From positions 1-20,022 of the forward strand of contig JAKZRQ010000069.1 in NCBI GenBank assembly GCA_047518105.1: a stretch of DNA of 20,022 nt, in the 5' to 3' direction. The notes under the pieces are model-generated. The model was given only the letters and a program-made list of their open reading frames with translations, did not search any database and had not been told where the DNA came from. Below are positions 7,427 through 15,455 of the stretch, piece by piece (position 1 is the first letter of the stretch; each line of letters opens with the position of its first letter). Made by a program: the position numbers and the translations under genes. Origin of the DNA: VXYL01 sp047518105 (lineage in GTDB: Bacteria; Pseudomonadota; Gammaproteobacteria; Pseudomonadales; Azotimanducaceae).

Positions 7427-7649
7427 GGCTCTCTACCTCGCTTGTTGAAGCAAAACGGCTGGCTGCCCCGATGCGCAACCTGCCTGATCGCCGTTGGTTC
7501 GGCGAATTCGCACGGATCCCACGGCTTCTTCCGAATGAAACCAGCCGCGTTCTCCCCGGCGGTTGCGGGAGTTGGCGAGCACGACGTCGAAATGCGGTTC
7601 GGGCGGCGCGGCCACGCCAGGCGCGGCTGCCGGGCGATCTCGCCGCAGC

Positions 7650-7838
7650 CTAGGCAGCGTAAGCCAGGGCGTCGTCCCGGGTGCACTCCTCGATGAGCGT
7701 CTGCGCGAAGTCGCGGCAGGACCCGCAACCGGTGCCCACGCCGAGTTCCTCGGCGAGGCGGTCGATATCGTCGACGCCCGAGGCGACCGCTTGGCGGATT
7801 TCGGCGTCCTTGACGGCTTGGCATAGGCAGACGTACAT
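7650..7838 (-). CDS. bfd: Bacterioferritin-associated ferredoxin
   Basis: 62 aa, the usual size for Bfd. It carries a [2Fe-2S] cluster on C4, C6, C38 and C41 (MYVCLC...TGCGSC), the diagnostic BFD spacing, in a helix-turn-helix-like fold. In characterised bacteria Bfd passes electrons to the haem of bacterioferritin to release stored iron under iron limitation. No bfr gene is in the window. A Fur-like site precedes the start, fitting iron-starvation induction. The 223 bp between this stop and the LLM gene shows no gene. Start ATG 7836-7838. Confidence 0.93.
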   Translation of the reverse strand: MYVCLCQAVKDAEIRQAVASGVDDIDRLAEELGVGTGCGSCRDFAQTLIEECTRDDALAYAA

Positions 7839-7852
7839 CGTTCGCGAATATA

Positions 7853-7868
7853 AACGCGAATCATTCTC
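7853..7868 (-). promoter_or_regulatory. Candidate Fur box upstream of bfd
   Basis: On the minus strand GAGAATGATTCGCGTT matches 14 of 16 positions of the common gammaproteobacterial Fur pattern GAGAATGATTCTCATT. It lies between TTGCAA (possible -35) and TTATAT (possible -10, 17 bp apart), 14 nt before the bfd start codon, where bound Fur would block transcription. It is inferred by pattern and context; similarity to the full 19-bp palindrome is only moderate. Confidence 0.6.
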
Positions 7869-7922
7869 GATTGCAACAACAAAATATTCGCCCCGCGCCC
7901 GCCCGGTCCCGGTAGAGGGCGT

Positions 7923-9140
7923 TCAGCCGAACCGCGCCGAGTCGCCGATCACGCCGGCGGTGCGCAGCTCGGACAGTTCGCTCTCGCTCAAACCCAGTTC
8001 GTCGGCGAGCAGTTCGTCGGTGTGCTCGCCGAGCCGCGGCGGAAGGGTCATCTCGACGTGGGATCCGGACAGCCGAGGAGCGAATCCGAGCATCGGCACC
8101 TTGCCGTGGACCGGCAACTCGAGCTCATGCACGAAACCGCGCGCCTTGAGATGCCTGTCGTGATAGAGCTCGGCGGTATCGAGACAAGCAGAGCACGGGA
8201 CGCCGGCCGCGGCGATGGTCTCCATGGCTTCGTACTTCGTGCGCTCGCCCGTCCAGTTGCTGATTTCCCCGTACAAGGCAGCGCCGTTCTCGATCCTCGC
8301 CCGGGTGGAGTCGAACCGCGAATCGATCAGCAGGTCGCCACGGTCCATGGCGGCGCAAAGGGCGTCCAAATGCCCTTGATTGACGGGCATCAGGTAGATG
8401 TAGTCGTTGGGACCGAACGGCTTGCACGGGTAGATGTTGACCGGCGGCAGACCACCCGCATTGCCCATGCGGGGCGTTGCCCGGGTACCCCAGGCAGAGC
8501 CGGTGAAGGCGCGGGTACGGACGAAGTAGGCCATCGCTTCCTGCATCGACAGTTCGATCTCCTGCCCTTCGCCGGTGCGCAGGCGCTGTACGTAGGCCGC
8601 GAGAATCGCCATCGCCGCCTGCACGCCGGTGCCCGAGTCACCCGTGGTGGAGCCCGGCATCATCGGCGGGCCGTCGGCCTCGCCGGTAATGGAGAATGCG
8701 CCCGCCGCCGCTTGCGCCACCATGTCCATAGAGCGGTATCCCGCGTAGGGGCCGCTAGCGCCGAAACCCTTGATGCGCGTGTAGATCAGTCCGGGGTTTC
8801 GGGCTTTCAACGCGTCGTAGCCGATCTTGAGCCGCTCGATCACGCCGGGTCCGTAGTTCTCGACGAAGACGTCGAACTTCGGCACGAGGCGCATGAACAG
8901 TTCATGGCCCCGCTCGGTGCGCAGGTCGAGCGCCAGGCTGCGCTTGTTGGCATTCCAGGCACAGAAGTAGGCCGAATAGTCCTTGTTCGACGAACGACCG
9001 ACCCCGCGCCCCGGATCGCCGTATTCCGGTGCTTCGATCTTCACCACGTCGGCACCGAGCCACGCCAAGGCCTGGGTGCACGAGGTGCCGGCCTCGTACT
9101 GCGTCATGTCGAGGATCCTCACGCCGTCCAACGCGGCCAT
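7923..9140 (-). CDS. Class III (CaiB/BaiF, Frc-like) acyl-CoA transferase
   Basis: 405 aa. Family III enzymes move CoA between carboxylic acids through aspartyl-CoA intermediates. The protein starts with the typical ALDGVRILDMTQYEAGTSCTQALAWLGADVVKIE, continues with NANKRSLALDL, VENYGPGVIERL and KGFGASGPY, and has the expected catalytic aspartate D168 in TTGDSGTG (equivalent to Asp169 of formyl-CoA:oxalate transferase). GNAGGLPP followed by Y.CK also recalls Frc. It ends with LGEHTDELL. The ATG at 9138-9140 is chosen because AAGGAG lies about 6 nt upstream; the frame runs 28 codons further through a tandem repeat. No oxalyl-CoA decarboxylase is nearby, so formyl-CoA/oxalate specificity is not established; the acyl pair may be different. 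Confidence 0.9.
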   Translation of the reverse strand: MAALDGVRILDMTQYEAGTSCTQALAWLGADVVKIEAPEYGDPGRGVGRSSNKDYSAYFCAWNANKRSLALDLRTERGHELFMRLVPKFDVFVENYGPGVIERLKIGYDALKARNPGLIYTRIKGFGASGPYAGYRSMDMVAQAAAGAFSITGEADGPPMMPGSTTGDSGTGVQAAMAILAAYVQRLRTGEGQEIELSMQEAMAYFVRTRAFTGSAWGTRATPRMGNAGGLPPVNIYPCKPFGPNDYIYLMPVNQGHLDALCAAMDRGDLLIDSRFDSTRARIENGAALYGEISNWTGERTKYEAMETIAAAGVPCSACLDTAELYHDRHLKARGFVHELELPVHGKVPMLGFAPRLSGSHVEMTLPPRLGEHTDELLADELGLSESELSELRTAGVIGDSARFG

Positions 9141-9157
9141 GGCAACTCCTTGGGCGA

Positions 9158-9187
9158 ATGTGCCTCTCGGCGATGTGCCTCTCGGCG
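9158..9187. repeat. Two tandem 15-bp repeats upstream of the CoA-transferase
   Basis: The unit atgtgcctctcggcg occurs twice head to tail (9158-9172 and 9173-9187), within the divergent gap between the CoA-transferase and map. That 212-bp gap (9141-9352) must hold both promoters. The repeat could be a regulator site or simple slippage. Nothing else is clear in the gap. Confidence 0.6.
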
Positions 9188-9352
9188 AGTGTGATGCTAA
9201 GTGAACACGGACTGCCGCGGACAATCAACCTTCTGCACGATCTGGTGCGTTCTTCTGCGGGACTTGCCGGGGACTTTGCTTCCCTGGACCCGCGTTGCAC
9301 GCGACGAATCGCGTTAGCGGAATGTGACGCCTTGGGCCATACTTCGCCCTCT

Positions 9353-10144
9353 ATGCCCGCCAAACCCCTCACGCCCGAGGCAATCGACAAGATGCGCGTC
9401 GCCGGCCGCCTGGCGGCCAGCGTACTCGAAATGATCGGCGAGCACGTCGTTCCGGGCGTCACCACCGAGACCCTCGACACCATCTGCCACGACTTCATCG
9501 TCAATGAACTCGACTGCATCCCGGCACCTCTGAACTACACCTTCGCATCCGACCAGCCGCCGTTTCCCAAGTCCATCTGCACATCGGTCAACCATGTCGT
9601 CTGTCACGGCATCCCCTCGCCGAAGAAAGTCCTGAAATCCGGCGACACCGTGAACATCGACGTCACCGTGATCAAGGACGGCTACCACGGCGACACCAGC
9701 AAGATGTTCTTCATCGGCAAGTCGAGCGTGCTCGCCAAGCGCCTCGTCCATGTTACGCAGGAGTGCCTCTACGTGGGCATCCGGCAAATTCGTCCCGGCA
9801 CCCACGTCGGAGACATCGGCCACGCCATCCATGCCCACGCCCGAGCCAACCGTTTCTCGGTCGTGCGCGAGTTCAGCGGCCACGGCATCGGCGCGCGCTT
9901 CCACGACGAACCGCAGATCCTGCACTACGGCAGGCCCGGCACCGGCGCCCGGCTCGAAGAGGGCATGACCTTCACCATCGAGCCGATGATCAACGCCGGC
10001 CGAAGGTACGTCCGGATACTGCCCGACCAGTGGACCGTGGTGACCAAGGACCACAAGCTGTCCGCCCAGTGGGAACACACCTTGCTGGTCACCGCGACCG
10101 GGTACGAGGTGCTCACCCGGCGCGCCGAGGAGCAATTCGCATGA
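9353..10144 (+). CDS. map: Methionine aminopeptidase, type I
   Basis: 263 aa, normal for bacterial MAP. It removes the initiator methionine from nascent cytosolic proteins. The metal ligands are all visible: the two Asp in NIDVTVIKDGYHGDTS, His in SGHGIG, Glu in TIEPM and Glu in WEHTLLVT. CTSVNHVVCHGIP, the substrate-binding strand, is also present. The start is ATG 9353-9355 (MPAKPLTPEAIDKMRVAGRLA), matching family length; the frame is open further upstream but has no conserved sequence. No Shine-Dalgarno motif precedes this ATG. The stop overlaps the glnD start as ATGA, so map and glnD are translationally coupled. Confidence 0.97.
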   Translation: MPAKPLTPEAIDKMRVAGRLAASVLEMIGEHVVPGVTTETLDTICHDFIVNELDCIPAPLNYTFASDQPPFPKSICTSVNHVVCHGIPSPKKVLKSGDTVNIDVTVIKDGYHGDTSKMFFIGKSSVLAKRLVHVTQECLYVGIRQIRPGTHVGDIGHAIHAHARANRFSVVREFSGHGIGARFHDEPQILHYGRPGTGARLEEGMTFTIEPMINAGRRYVRILPDQWTVVTKDHKLSAQWEHTLLVTATGYEVLTRRAEEQFA

Positions 10145-12819
10145 CGCCCGCTGCCGCCGTAGCGGCGGCAGACGAGTCCTGGATGCGAGCCCGCCTGGAC
10201 ATCGTCGAACTGCGCGAGCGCATTGCGCGGGCCGACCAGGCCCTCGCCGAGCGATTCTGGTCGGGGGCCGATGTGGAAGGGCTTATCGCCGAGCGGGCAC
10301 GCTTCATCGACGCCTTCCTGGCGGAGATCTGGCAACACTGGTTCGTACACAACGACAACCTGGCCCTGCTCGCCGTGGGTGGCTACGGGCGCGCCGAGTT
10401 GCATCCGCACTCGGACATCGACCTGCTCATTCTGGTCAAGAACCCCCGCGCGGCCGTGGACGATGTGGCCGCGTTCGTCCGCCTGTTGTGGGATCTGAAA
10501 TTGGACATCGGGCATAGCGTACGCACCCTCGCCGACTGCAAGCGCGAGTCGGCCCGCGACGTGGTCGTGGCGACCACCATGATGGAACGCCGCCGGCTCG
10601 CCGGATCCAGTCTCTTGACGGCCAAGCTCGACAAGATCCTCGCGCGCAGGTCGTTCTGGCCCAGCAGGCGCTTCTTCCGCGCCAAGACCGACGAGCAGGG
10701 CCAAAGACACCGCCAATACGACCACGTGGACTACGACCTGGAGCCGAACCTGAAAGGCGCGCCAGGGGGGTTGCGCGATATTCAAACCATCCTCTGGATC
10801 ACCCAGCGCCACAGCGGATCGACGGATCTCGCGGAACTCGTGGACTTCGGGTTCCTGACGCCCCTGGAGGCGCGTTGGCTGATCGATGGCCGACGTTTCC
10901 TGTGGCGCGTGCGGTTCGGCCTGCATCTGATCGCCGGGCGCAAGGAGGACCGCCTGCTATTCGACCACCAACGCGATCTGGCGCGGCGTCTTGGATACCG
11001 AGATACCGACGCGCAACTCGGCGTCGAACAGTTCATGCACGACTACTACCGTCATGTGCTGCTGTTGCGGGAAGTCAACGACATCCTGCTGCAACACTTC
11101 GACGAGGCCATTCTGCGCGCCGGCGAACGGCCGAAGATCGAACGGGTGAACGAACGTTTCCGCATCCACAACCACTACATCGAAGCCACCGACGAAGGCG
11201 TGTTCAGGCGCCGCCCGGCGTCGATCATGGAGATGTTCGTGATCATGGCCAACCGCCGCGACATCGCTGGCGTGCGTGCCTCGACCATCCGCCTGGTGCG
11301 TAACCACCTGCACCTCATCGACGAGACGTTCCGCAACGACCCGGCGGTCACCAGCTACTTCATGGACCTGTTGCGGGCGCCCTACACCCTGGTCAGCCAA
11401 CTGACCCGCATGCGCCGCTACGGCGTGCTCGGCCGCTACATTCCCGAGTTCGGCAGCGTCGTCGGTCGGATGCAGTACGACCTGTTCCACATCTACACGG
11501 TGGACGCCCACACCATGATGGTGATCCGCCAGATGCGGCGGTTCCACTACCGTTCGGCGGCGGAGAAGTACCCGCTGGCGGCGCGCGTGGTGCGCGAGTT
11601 GCCGAAGATCGAACTGCTCTACATCGCCGGCCTGTTCCACGACATCGGCAAGGGTCGGGGAGGCGACCACTCCGAGCTGGGCGCCAACGACGTGGTGCGT
11701 TTCTGCCGCCGACACGGCCTGGACGACGCCGAAACGGAACTGGTGCAATGGCTGGTTCGAGCTCACCTATCGATGTCGGCCACCGCCCAACGCCGGGACA
11801 TCCACGACCCCGGCGTGGTGCGCGAGTTCGCGCGCCAAGTCCGCAGCGAGACTCGCCTCGACTACCTCTACCTGCTCACCGTGGCGGACATCAACGCCAC
11901 CAATCCGACGCTTTGGAACGGCTGGCGCGCCACCCTCCTGGGCCAGCTCTACGATCACACCCGCCGTGCCCTGAAGCACGGTCTCGCCGTGCCCGATGAA
12001 CGCCAGGAACACGCTGCGGCGTGCCGCACCGCTGCGTTGGCGGAGCTCGACAGGGTCGGTATCCCCATCCCCCGCGCGCGCTCTCTCTGGAACGATCCGG
12101 GCGACGACTTCTTCCTGCATCACTCGCCGCAGCAGGTGGTCGACATCACCCGCGCCATCGACTGCCACGACACGCACGCCGGCCCCTTGGTGCTGCTCCT
12201 CGAAGTGAGCGGGGAGGCCAGCACGGCAGGCGCCACCGAGGTATTCCTCCATGCCCGGGACCGAGGCAACCTGTTCGCCGACAGCGTCGCGGCCATCGAC
12301 GCCGTCAACCTGCGCATCGCCGCAGCGCGCGTGGCCACCAGCGCCTCCGGCATGTGCTTCAACTCCTACATCGTGCTCAACGACGAAGGCGAACCGGTAA
12401 CCGACGACAAACGGCGCGCCCGACTCGCCGGCGGCTTGACCCGCACCATCGCCGGCGGCAACGCCAACGCACCGTCTGCGCGACCCTCCCGGCGCGTATC
12501 ACGGCAATTGAGGCAGTTCGTCATGCCAACGGAAGTCACCCTCGGGACCGAACCGGGCGCGCGCACGTCCACCCTGCGGGTGGTCGCGCCGGACCGTCCC
12601 GGTCTGCTGTCCGCCTTGGGCGGGCTGTTCGTCGAACTCGGCATCAACGTCCGCAGCGCCCGCATAACCACGCTCGGCGAACGGGTGGAGGACGTCTTCG
12701 AGATCACCAACCGGGCGAAACACCCCTTCACCCATACGGGGCAGACCCAGACGATGGTGGACGCCATTCGCGCCAAGCTCGATGCGGAGGTCGCCCAATC
12801 GGCCCAAGCGGAATCATGA
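10141..12819 (+). CDS. glnD: Bifunctional PII uridylyltransferase/uridylyl-removing enzyme
   Basis: 892 aa, the normal size for GlnD. It senses glutamine and adds or removes UMP on the PII proteins GlnB/GlnK, controlling glutamine synthetase and the Ntr system. The nucleotidyltransferase domain has GGYGR (80-84) and SDIDLL (91-96). The HD domain that removes UMP has LFHDIGKGRGGDHSELG with H500-D501. Two C-terminal ACT domains start near residue 699 (TEVFLHARDRGNLF) and residue 811 (TLRVVAPDRPGLLSALG) and sense glutamine. The start ATG overlaps the map stop (ATGA). No break or missing catalytic residue is seen. The 58-bp gap to dapE suggests possible read-through. Confidence 0.98.
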   Translation: MTPAAAVAAADESWMRARLDIVELRERIARADQALAERFWSGADVEGLIAERARFIDAFLAEIWQHWFVHNDNLALLAVGGYGRAELHPHSDIDLLILVKNPRAAVDDVAAFVRLLWDLKLDIGHSVRTLADCKRESARDVVVATTMMERRRLAGSSLLTAKLDKILARRSFWPSRRFFRAKTDEQGQRHRQYDHVDYDLEPNLKGAPGGLRDIQTILWITQRHSGSTDLAELVDFGFLTPLEARWLIDGRRFLWRVRFGLHLIAGRKEDRLLFDHQRDLARRLGYRDTDAQLGVEQFMHDYYRHVLLLREVNDILLQHFDEAILRAGERPKIERVNERFRIHNHYIEATDEGVFRRRPASIMEMFVIMANRRDIAGVRASTIRLVRNHLHLIDETFRNDPAVTSYFMDLLRAPYTLVSQLTRMRRYGVLGRYIPEFGSVVGRMQYDLFHIYTVDAHTMMVIRQMRRFHYRSAAEKYPLAARVVRELPKIELLYIAGLFHDIGKGRGGDHSELGANDVVRFCRRHGLDDAETELVQWLVRAHLSMSATAQRRDIHDPGVVREFARQVRSETRLDYLYLLTVADINATNPTLWNGWRATLLGQLYDHTRRALKHGLAVPDERQEHAAACRTAALAELDRVGIPIPRARSLWNDPGDDFFLHHSPQQVVDITRAIDCHDTHAGPLVLLLEVSGEASTAGATEVFLHARDRGNLFADSVAAIDAVNLRIAAARVATSASGMCFNSYIVLNDEGEPVTDDKRRARLAGGLTRTIAGGNANAPSARPSRRVSRQLRQFVMPTEVTLGTEPGARTSTLRVVAPDRPGLLSALGGLFVELGINVRSARITTLGERVEDVFEITNRAKHPFTHTGQTQTMVDAIRAKLDAEVAQSAQAES

Positions 12820-12877
12820 AGCCGCTCCTTGACCACCAGAAGCCCCGCCCTTCCCGATTCAGGGTACCCTCGCCAAC

Positions 12878-14062
12878 ATGACTCCCCAAGACGCTCTGAC
12901 CAAGGAAGTGCTTGCACTCACCCGGACCCTGGTCCAACGGCCTTCCGTGTCGCCCGAAGACGGCGGCTGCCAGGAGATCCTCATCGAGCGATTGCACGCC
13001 GTCGGGTTCGCGGTCGAACGCATGCGTTTCGGCGCGGTGGACAACTTCTGGGCGGTTTATCCCAGCGACCACCCCCACAGCACGCGAGCCTACGACAACG
13101 GCGGGCCCCGCGTCGTCCTCGCCGGCCATACCGACGTCGTGTCAACAGGGCCCGAAGGGGCGTGGTCCTCACCGCCGTTCGAACCCACGGTGCGCGACGG
13201 CTTCCTCTACGGACGCGGTGCCGCCGACATGAAGTCGGGCCTCGCCGCGATGGTCACCGCCGCCGAACGGTTTGCCCGCAACCACCATCGTCCCCAAGGC
13301 ACCGTCGCGTTCCTCGTCACCAGCGACGAAGAGGCGGACGCGGCGGACGGCACCGTACGGGTTGTCGAGGAATTGGCCGCGCGGCAAGTCGGCATCGACT
13401 ATTGCGTGATCGGCGAACCGTCGTCCACGGCCCGTGTCGGAGACGTGATCCGCATCGGACGCCGCGGCTCCTTCGGCGGGACGGTCACCGTGAAGGGGAT
13501 CCAAGGCCATGTCGCCTACCCCGACCAAGCGGTCAATCCAATCCACCCGGCCGTCGCCGCGCTCGGCGACCTGGTCACCACCACATGGGACGATGGCGAC
13601 GACGACTTTCCGCCCACAAGCTTCCAAGTGTCCAACATCCGTGCGGGTACCGGCGCGGCCAACGTCGTCCCGGGCGAACTCGAGTGCTCCTTCAATTTCC
13701 GGTTCAATCCGCAGCAGACGCCGGGCGATCTGCTCGGCGAAGTGGAACGGGCATTCCACGCCGTCCACGCCGATTGCAGGTTCGACTGGACCCTGTCCGG
13801 CATGCCGTTCATCACCCGCGGCGGCGCGTTGATCAAGGCGGCACAGGAAGCCATCGCTGCGGTGGCCGGCATCCGAACAGAGACTTCAACATCCGGCGGT
13901 ACCTCGGACGGTCGGTTCATCGCACCTGCGGGCGCGGAAGTTGTCGAACTCGGACCGGTCAACGACACCGTCCACAAGGTGAACGAACGGGTGGCGATCA
14001 AGGATCTCGCACCCCTGAGCCTCATGTACGAGCGAATCCTCGAGCGGCTGCTCCTCGGGTAG
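12878..14062 (+). CDS. dapE: Succinyl-diaminopimelate desuccinylase
   Basis: 394 aa, slightly longer than E. coli DapE (375). This M20 family di-zinc enzyme hydrolyses N-succinyl-LL-diaminopimelate in the lysine and meso-DAP pathway. Zinc ligands and the catalytic base are visible: H84 and D86 in GHTDVV, D117 in GAADMKSG, E151-E152 in SDEEAD, E180 in VIGEPSS and H366 in NDTVHKVNE. RRGSFGGTVTVKGIQGHVAYP is the DapE lid motif. ATG 12878 fits the usual N-terminus (LTKEVLALTRTLVQRPSVSPEDGGCQ). No strong ribosome binding site is seen. A 92-bp gap separates it from gspN. Confidence 0.97.
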   Translation: MTPQDALTKEVLALTRTLVQRPSVSPEDGGCQEILIERLHAVGFAVERMRFGAVDNFWAVYPSDHPHSTRAYDNGGPRVVLAGHTDVVSTGPEGAWSSPPFEPTVRDGFLYGRGAADMKSGLAAMVTAAERFARNHHRPQGTVAFLVTSDEEADAADGTVRVVEELAARQVGIDYCVIGEPSSTARVGDVIRIGRRGSFGGTVTVKGIQGHVAYPDQAVNPIHPAVAALGDLVTTTWDDGDDDFPPTSFQVSNIRAGTGAANVVPGELECSFNFRFNPQQTPGDLLGEVERAFHAVHADCRFDWTLSGMPFITRGGALIKAAQEAIAAVAGIRTETSTSGGTSDGRFIAPAGAEVVELGPVNDTVHKVNERVAIKDLAPLSLMYERILERLLLG

Positions 14063-14154
14063 AGTCGTCGTTGCCGGCGCAGCTTGGTACGCTGTGCAAG
14101 GACTTGCCTCGAAGGTCAAGATGACACCGTTAATGAACGCCAGCGGACCGGGAC

Positions 14155-14937
14155 GTGCGCGCTAGGCTCTTGAAAATCGTCGTCGTTCTCCTTGGACTCG
14201 TCGTCCTGGTCGTGATCGGCTTCTTCCTCGCCCCGGCACGGGCGCTTTCCCTGGCGACCAATCAGGTCGAAGGGCTGCGGCTGGCCGCCACCAACGGTCG
14301 ATTGTGGAAGGGCGAAGCGGACGTGGTGTTCAACGGCCAGCAGCTCGGCCGTCTCGGTTGGTCCCTGAATCCCGCGGAACTCCTCGTAGGTCGGTTGGCC
14401 GCCGTCTGGCAGCTTGCGCACGACGACTACCGCGTCTCCGGCACCGTCGCCCAGGGGTTCGATTCAACGTCGTTCACCGCCACCGGAACGGTCGACTCGG
14501 CCGCCGCAAACCGCCTCCTCGTCCAATACCACATGCACATCGCCGGCGAATTCGTACTCGATGGCCTCGCCATTCGCGTGGGCCGCGACGACGGGGCCAC
14601 GACGGCACAAGGGGCGTTGCGTTGGTCCGGCGGGCGAGCCATCTACCGTCTATCCGGTCGAATCCACGATGTGCACCTGCCCGCGATGACGGGGCACCTC
14701 GGCCCCGTGGACGGCGACCCCGTTTTCACCGCCGTGTCCGCCGACGATGGCGCCCGTATGCTGACCGCCCGCCTCGATCGGGACGGGTGGGTTCACATCG
14801 GCGTGACCGCCCGTCTGGCCGCCCTCGCGGGCAACCCTTGGCAGGGGTCCAACGCGGACGACGACGTGGTGGTCACCGTGGCCGAGCGGTTGTTCGAACC
14901 CCGAGGTCGATCCCAAGAGCGACCGGCGGTTCCGTAG
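14155..14937 (+). CDS. gspN: Type II secretion system protein N
   Basis: 260 aa. GspN is an inner-membrane accessory protein of the type II secretion system with one N-terminal anchor and a periplasmic domain. Residues about 5-29 form the membrane segment (LLKIVVVLLGLVVLVVIGFF). The periplasmic part carries the T2SSN signature: LRLAATNGRLWKGEADVVFNGQQLGRLGWSLNPAELLVGRLA. The start GTG 14155-14157 directly precedes the basic residues of the anchor; the nearby ATGs are out of frame. In most gammaproteobacteria gspN ends the operon; here it lies before gspC and is cut off from it by an IS-like element of about 1.9 kb, beginning 24 bp after this stop codon. Confidence 0.88.
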   Translation: MRARLLKIVVVLLGLVVLVVIGFFLAPARALSLATNQVEGLRLAATNGRLWKGEADVVFNGQQLGRLGWSLNPAELLVGRLAAVWQLAHDDYRVSGTVAQGFDSTSFTATGTVDSAAANRLLVQYHMHIAGEFVLDGLAIRVGRDDGATTAQGALRWSGGRAIYRLSGRIHDVHLPAMTGHLGPVDGDPVFTAVSADDGARMLTARLDRDGWVHIGVTARLAALAGNPWQGSNADDDVVVTVAERLFEPRGRSQERPAVP

Positions 14938-14999
14938 AGCGCATGCCAAGCAGGCAGCCCGCTGTCCAATGAGAAAGTGAGGGTGAAATCGTCCGAACC

Positions 15000-15092
15000 G
15001 TGAAGCGTTCGGTTGTCGGATGCCCTTGGTGCGGTGGCGACATGATCGAATCGCGGCCGACATTCGTCAAGTGCTGCAAGTACGGCGGTTGA
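15000..15092 (+). CDS. Tiny putative CxxC...CC (zinc-ribbon-like) peptide in the IS left end
   Basis: A 30-codon frame starts with GTG at 15000 and ends at TGA 15090-15092. The peptide has a CPWCGG motif (C8, C11) followed by KCC (C25, C26), a spacing that could bind a metal ion. It lies 13 bp inside the left terminal repeat. A run of this length is easily met by chance, there is no clear ribosome binding site, and I do not recognise a family; it could be the remains of a larger passenger gene. Treated as possible only. Confidence 0.25.
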   Translation: MKRSVVGCPWCGGDMIESRPTFVKCCKYGG

Positions 15093-15364
15093 GCGGCGGC
15101 GGTTGGGAAGGCGGCGGGCGTTGGCGGCGGGTCAAGGGCGAGGGCGACGCGTGCAGGCGTTTCGGGTTGGCGAGGCGGTTGTTGCGGGCGACGGCGGTCG
15201 AGTCGGGCACGGTGCCGGAGGCGTCGCGCTCGGCGAAGCGGACCCTTGACGCGCCCGTGGCGAGATACCCTGTTGGCGGGGATTGGCGGTCGTCGGCGTT
15301 TGGCGGGAGACGGGCGGCCGGTCCCGCGCACGCATTCCTGGGGCTGCACTCTCGACCGCCGATC

Positions 15365-15407
15365 CCCGCCCCCCGGCGAGGGCGGGGGTCCGGGGGCTGG
15401 CCCCCGG
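15365..15407. terminator. Two adjacent GC hairpins downstream of the IS transposase
   Basis: cccgcc/ggcggg (about 15365-15387) and a perfect 7-bp stem ccggggg/cccccgg with loop ctgg (15390-15407) lie 49-91 bp past the transposase stop on the minus strand. They are placed as a terminator would be, but without a U-tract. The rest of 15093-15455 shows no recognisable gene. Confidence 0.35.
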
Positions 15408-15455
15408 GGTGCGGTTCCGGCACGGTGCGGGATCCCGTTGCGGTGCCGGCGGCGC

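Noticed and set aside
7427..7649. Gap between the LLM oxidoreductase and bfd searched for a small gene
   Set aside because: Short frames exist on both strands, but none has a ribosome binding site or recognisable motif.
9763..10140. Upstream extension of the glnD frame
   Set aside because: It lies out of frame inside map; the ATG overlapping the map stop gives the normal GlnD length.
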